Both the position numbers and the translations under genes were made by a program. Below are positions 5,738-6,697 of a DNA stretch of 6,697 nucleotides, one piece after another (positions within the stretch are counted from its first letter, which is position 1; every line of letters starts with the position of its first letter). The stretch covers positions 1-6,697 of the forward strand of contig JAHHLF010000020.1 of the NCBI GenBank assembly GCA_018679315.1, given 5' to 3'. This stretch comes from Bacteroidia bacterium (GTDB lineage: Bacteria; Bacteroidota; Bacteroidia; Flavobacteriales; Flavobacteriaceae). The notes beneath the pieces are model-generated. The model saw only the letters and a list, made by a program, of their open reading frames with translations. It did not search any database and was not told the DNA's origin.

Positions 5738-5753
5738 ACTTTAAGAGACTCTA

Positions 5754-5918
5754 ATGTTAGGACTATTTAAGAAGAAAACAGAAAAGGAAAAACTGCAGCA
5801 GCAGTATCAAAGCCTATTGAAAGAAGCACACCGGCTTTCGACCACAAATAGAAAGTTGAGCGATCAAAAAGTCTTTGAGGCGGACGAAGTGATGAAACTC
5901 CTGGAAAACTTAGATTAA
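5754..5918 (+). CDS. Lacal_2735 family small protein
   Basis: A 54-residue protein, too short for many gene finders. It starts MLGLFKKKTEKEKLQQQYQ and continues LLKEAHRLSTTNRKLSDQK to the C-terminus ADEVMKLLENLD. I recognise it as the short flavobacterial family named Lacal_2735, from the N-terminal GLFKKK-E-EKLQ pattern and the central AHRLST-NRK-SD pattern. The function is unknown to me. The high charge and regular Lys/Glu/Leu spacing suggest one or two amphipathic or coiled-coil helices; no membrane segment or signal peptide is seen. The ATG at 5754 has only weak upstream purines. A promoter candidate lies about 45 bases upstream, and the next gene begins 13 bp after the stop, so the two are probably co-transcribed. 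Confidence 0.88.
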   Translation: MLGLFKKKTEKEKLQQQYQSLLKEAHRLSTTNRKLSDQKVFEADEVMKLLENLD

Positions 5919-5931
5919 TCCATATTCTAAG

Positions 5932-6222
5932 ATGTTCTCCAATGCGAATGAATTCACAGCACGGGAACTAGACCGAATTATTGAGATGGCCTGGGAGGAC
6001 CGGACTCCATTTGAAGCCATACAATTTCAGTTCGATCTCCCGGAAGCGAGAGTAATAAAAATAATGAGGACCCATCTTAAACGTTCTAGTTTTAAGCGAT
6101 GGCGTAAAAGAGTTAACAGTGGCGTTAGCCAAAAGCACCTGAAAAAGCGCAGTCCGGAAATCAACCGATTTAAATGCTCGAGACAGCGATTTATTTCTGG
6201 TAATAGAATCAGTAAAAGGTAG
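5932..6222 (+). CDS. TIGR03643 family protein (DUF2805)
   Basis: A 96-residue basic cytoplasmic protein. LDRIIEMAWEDRTPFEAIQF (14-33) followed by a probable helix-turn-helix-like segment (about 34-50) and SSFKRWRKRV (52-61) is the family core. The C-terminus EINRFKCSRQRFISGNRISK is the other conserved block. I recognise the family as TIGR03643/DUF2805. Its function is not known; the basic, helical character would fit binding to nucleic acid, but that is inference. In many bacteria, members sit close to cryptochrome/photolyase-related genes, as here. The ATG at 5932 gives a full-length product. It is only 13 bp after the Lacal_2735-like gene. Confidence 0.9.
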   Translation: MFSNANEFTARELDRIIEMAWEDRTPFEAIQFQFDLPEARVIKIMRTHLKRSSFKRWRKRVNSGVSQKHLKKRSPEINRFKCSRQRFISGNRISKR

Positions 6223-6413
6223 TCGGATTGTTGAACAGAAATAGATCTCGTTCCCTATCGGGTATGTTGATATACATGGACGGCCTGATATCCTAGGCCT
6301 CTTATCTGTCAACCTAGGTTACGATACAGGTAAATTTGACTCGATTAGTACAGTTCCATAATTCGAATATTTTGAATAAATGGCCAGTGTAGTGAACGAT
6401 GTAAAACAATGAG
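6223..6413. other. 191-bp intergenic gap with small palindromes
   Basis: No convincing gene is present. GGCCT (6282-6286) and AGGCC (6295-6299) can pair, and CCTAGG occurs twice (6292-6297 and 6313-6318), the second within the 10-bp palindrome AACCTAGGTT (6311-6320). None is followed by a T run. One frame stays open without a start codon from 6245 to the TAA at 6359-6361. Confidence 0.5.
6331..6338 (+). promoter_or_regulatory. Possible -7 element before the photolyase-like gene
   Basis: TAAATTTG is a full match to the Bacteroidota -7 consensus TAnnTTTG. No TTG is found at the usual -33 distance, so this is a weak promoter candidate. It would give a leader of roughly 70 bases before the ATG at 6414. 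Confidence 0.25.
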
Positions 6414-6697
6414 ATGAAAAGTGTAGGATTAATTTTTCCGCATCAGTTATTTGAGTCTCCTCCTCTGTTAGATTTGGTAGAGCAAGTGGTTTTGGTCGAA
6501 GAATATTTATTTTTCAAACAGTATCCCTTCCATAAACAAAAAATAGCATTTCACCGGGCCAGTATGAAGAACTACGAGGCCTTTTTAATATCCAAAGGTT
6601 TTGATGTAACATATATTGAGGCGATCTCAGATATTTCAGATATCAGGAGGCTGGTTCCTGAATTAAATCGCCTTGGGTTTAAACAGCTATTGTACAT
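6414..6697 (+). CDS. Cryptochrome/photolyase-related protein, N-terminal part
   Basis: Ninety-four codons are open to the window edge, so the gene is cut at its 3' end. The start MKSVGLIFPHQLFESPPLL, then LVEEYLFFKQYPFHKQKIAFHRASMKNYEAFL (about 28-59), is characteristic of the deoxyribodipyrimidine photolyase-related family (DPRP, Pfam PF04244). This family groups with FeS-containing bacterial cryptochromes and (6-4) photolyases. Known members bind FAD and repair UV damage or sense light. The FAD-binding and iron-sulfur regions lie beyond the window, so activity cannot be judged. ATG 6414 starts exactly at the family N-terminus. The TIGR03643 gene upstream is a frequent partner, although a 191-bp gap separates them. 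Confidence 0.92.
   Translation, partial: MKSVGLIFPHQLFESPPLLDLVEQVVLVEEYLFFKQYPFHKQKIAFHRASMKNYEAFLISKGFDVTYIEAISDISDIRRLVPELNRLGFKQLLY

Noticed and set aside
5709..5760. Complete RNase P RNA gene
   Set aside because: Only the 12-base conserved word is present; the following sequence codes for the Lacal_2735-like protein and the matching 3' half is not found.
5968..6312. 114-codon minus-strand frame over TIGR03643
   Set aside because: It is antisense to a recognised family, with no leader or motif of its own.

Overview
The window looks like chromosomal DNA from a marine-type member of the Flavobacteriaceae (Bacteroidota). The gene order murC-ftsQ-ftsA-ftsZ-yqeY is the end of a flavobacterial dcw (division and cell wall) cluster. 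FtsZ carries the long acidic linker seen in that group, start sites have A-rich leaders with poor Shine-Dalgarno sequences, and the small genes on the right belong to families I know mainly from flavobacteria (Lacal_2735-like, TIGR03643/DUF2805). All protein genes found read on the + strand.

Left part (1-4174): the 3' end of murC overlaps ftsQ by 11 bases. ftsQ, ftsA and ftsZ follow almost without gaps and are probably co-transcribed. Together they supply the last soluble peptidoglycan-precursor step, a divisome membrane protein, the actin-like membrane anchor and the tubulin-like ring protein. A stem-loop followed by seven T after ftsZ probably ends the operon. Next come a GatB/YqeY-domain protein (4203-4655) and a short DksA/TraR-type zinc-finger protein (4665-4979), probably a two-gene unit.

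Middle (about 4969-5753): nearly 800 bp without a protein gene, packed with inverted repeats. It holds one intact tRNA-Arg(TCG) with a strong terminator. Upstream lies what looks like a broken second copy of that tRNA, with a 36-bp palindromic element between its acceptor-like and D-arm-like parts. A sister copy of the element spans the stop codon of the zinc-finger gene. Downstream of the tRNA are a perfect 20-bp inverted repeat, a short GC-rich hairpin, a long imperfect hairpin, four heptanucleotide repeats and another folded GC-rich block. This is the least ordinary part of the window.

Right part (5679-6697): a flavobacterial-type promoter precedes a 54-codon Lacal_2735-like gene, a TIGR03643/DUF2805 gene and, after a 191-bp gap, the start of a cryptochrome/photolyase-related gene that runs off the window. 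The last two families commonly sit together, which suggests a light or DNA-repair locus.

I found no CRISPR array, transposase, phage gene or clear defence system. The best candidates for something undescribed are the palindrome family and its insertion-like position inside the tRNA-Arg relic.
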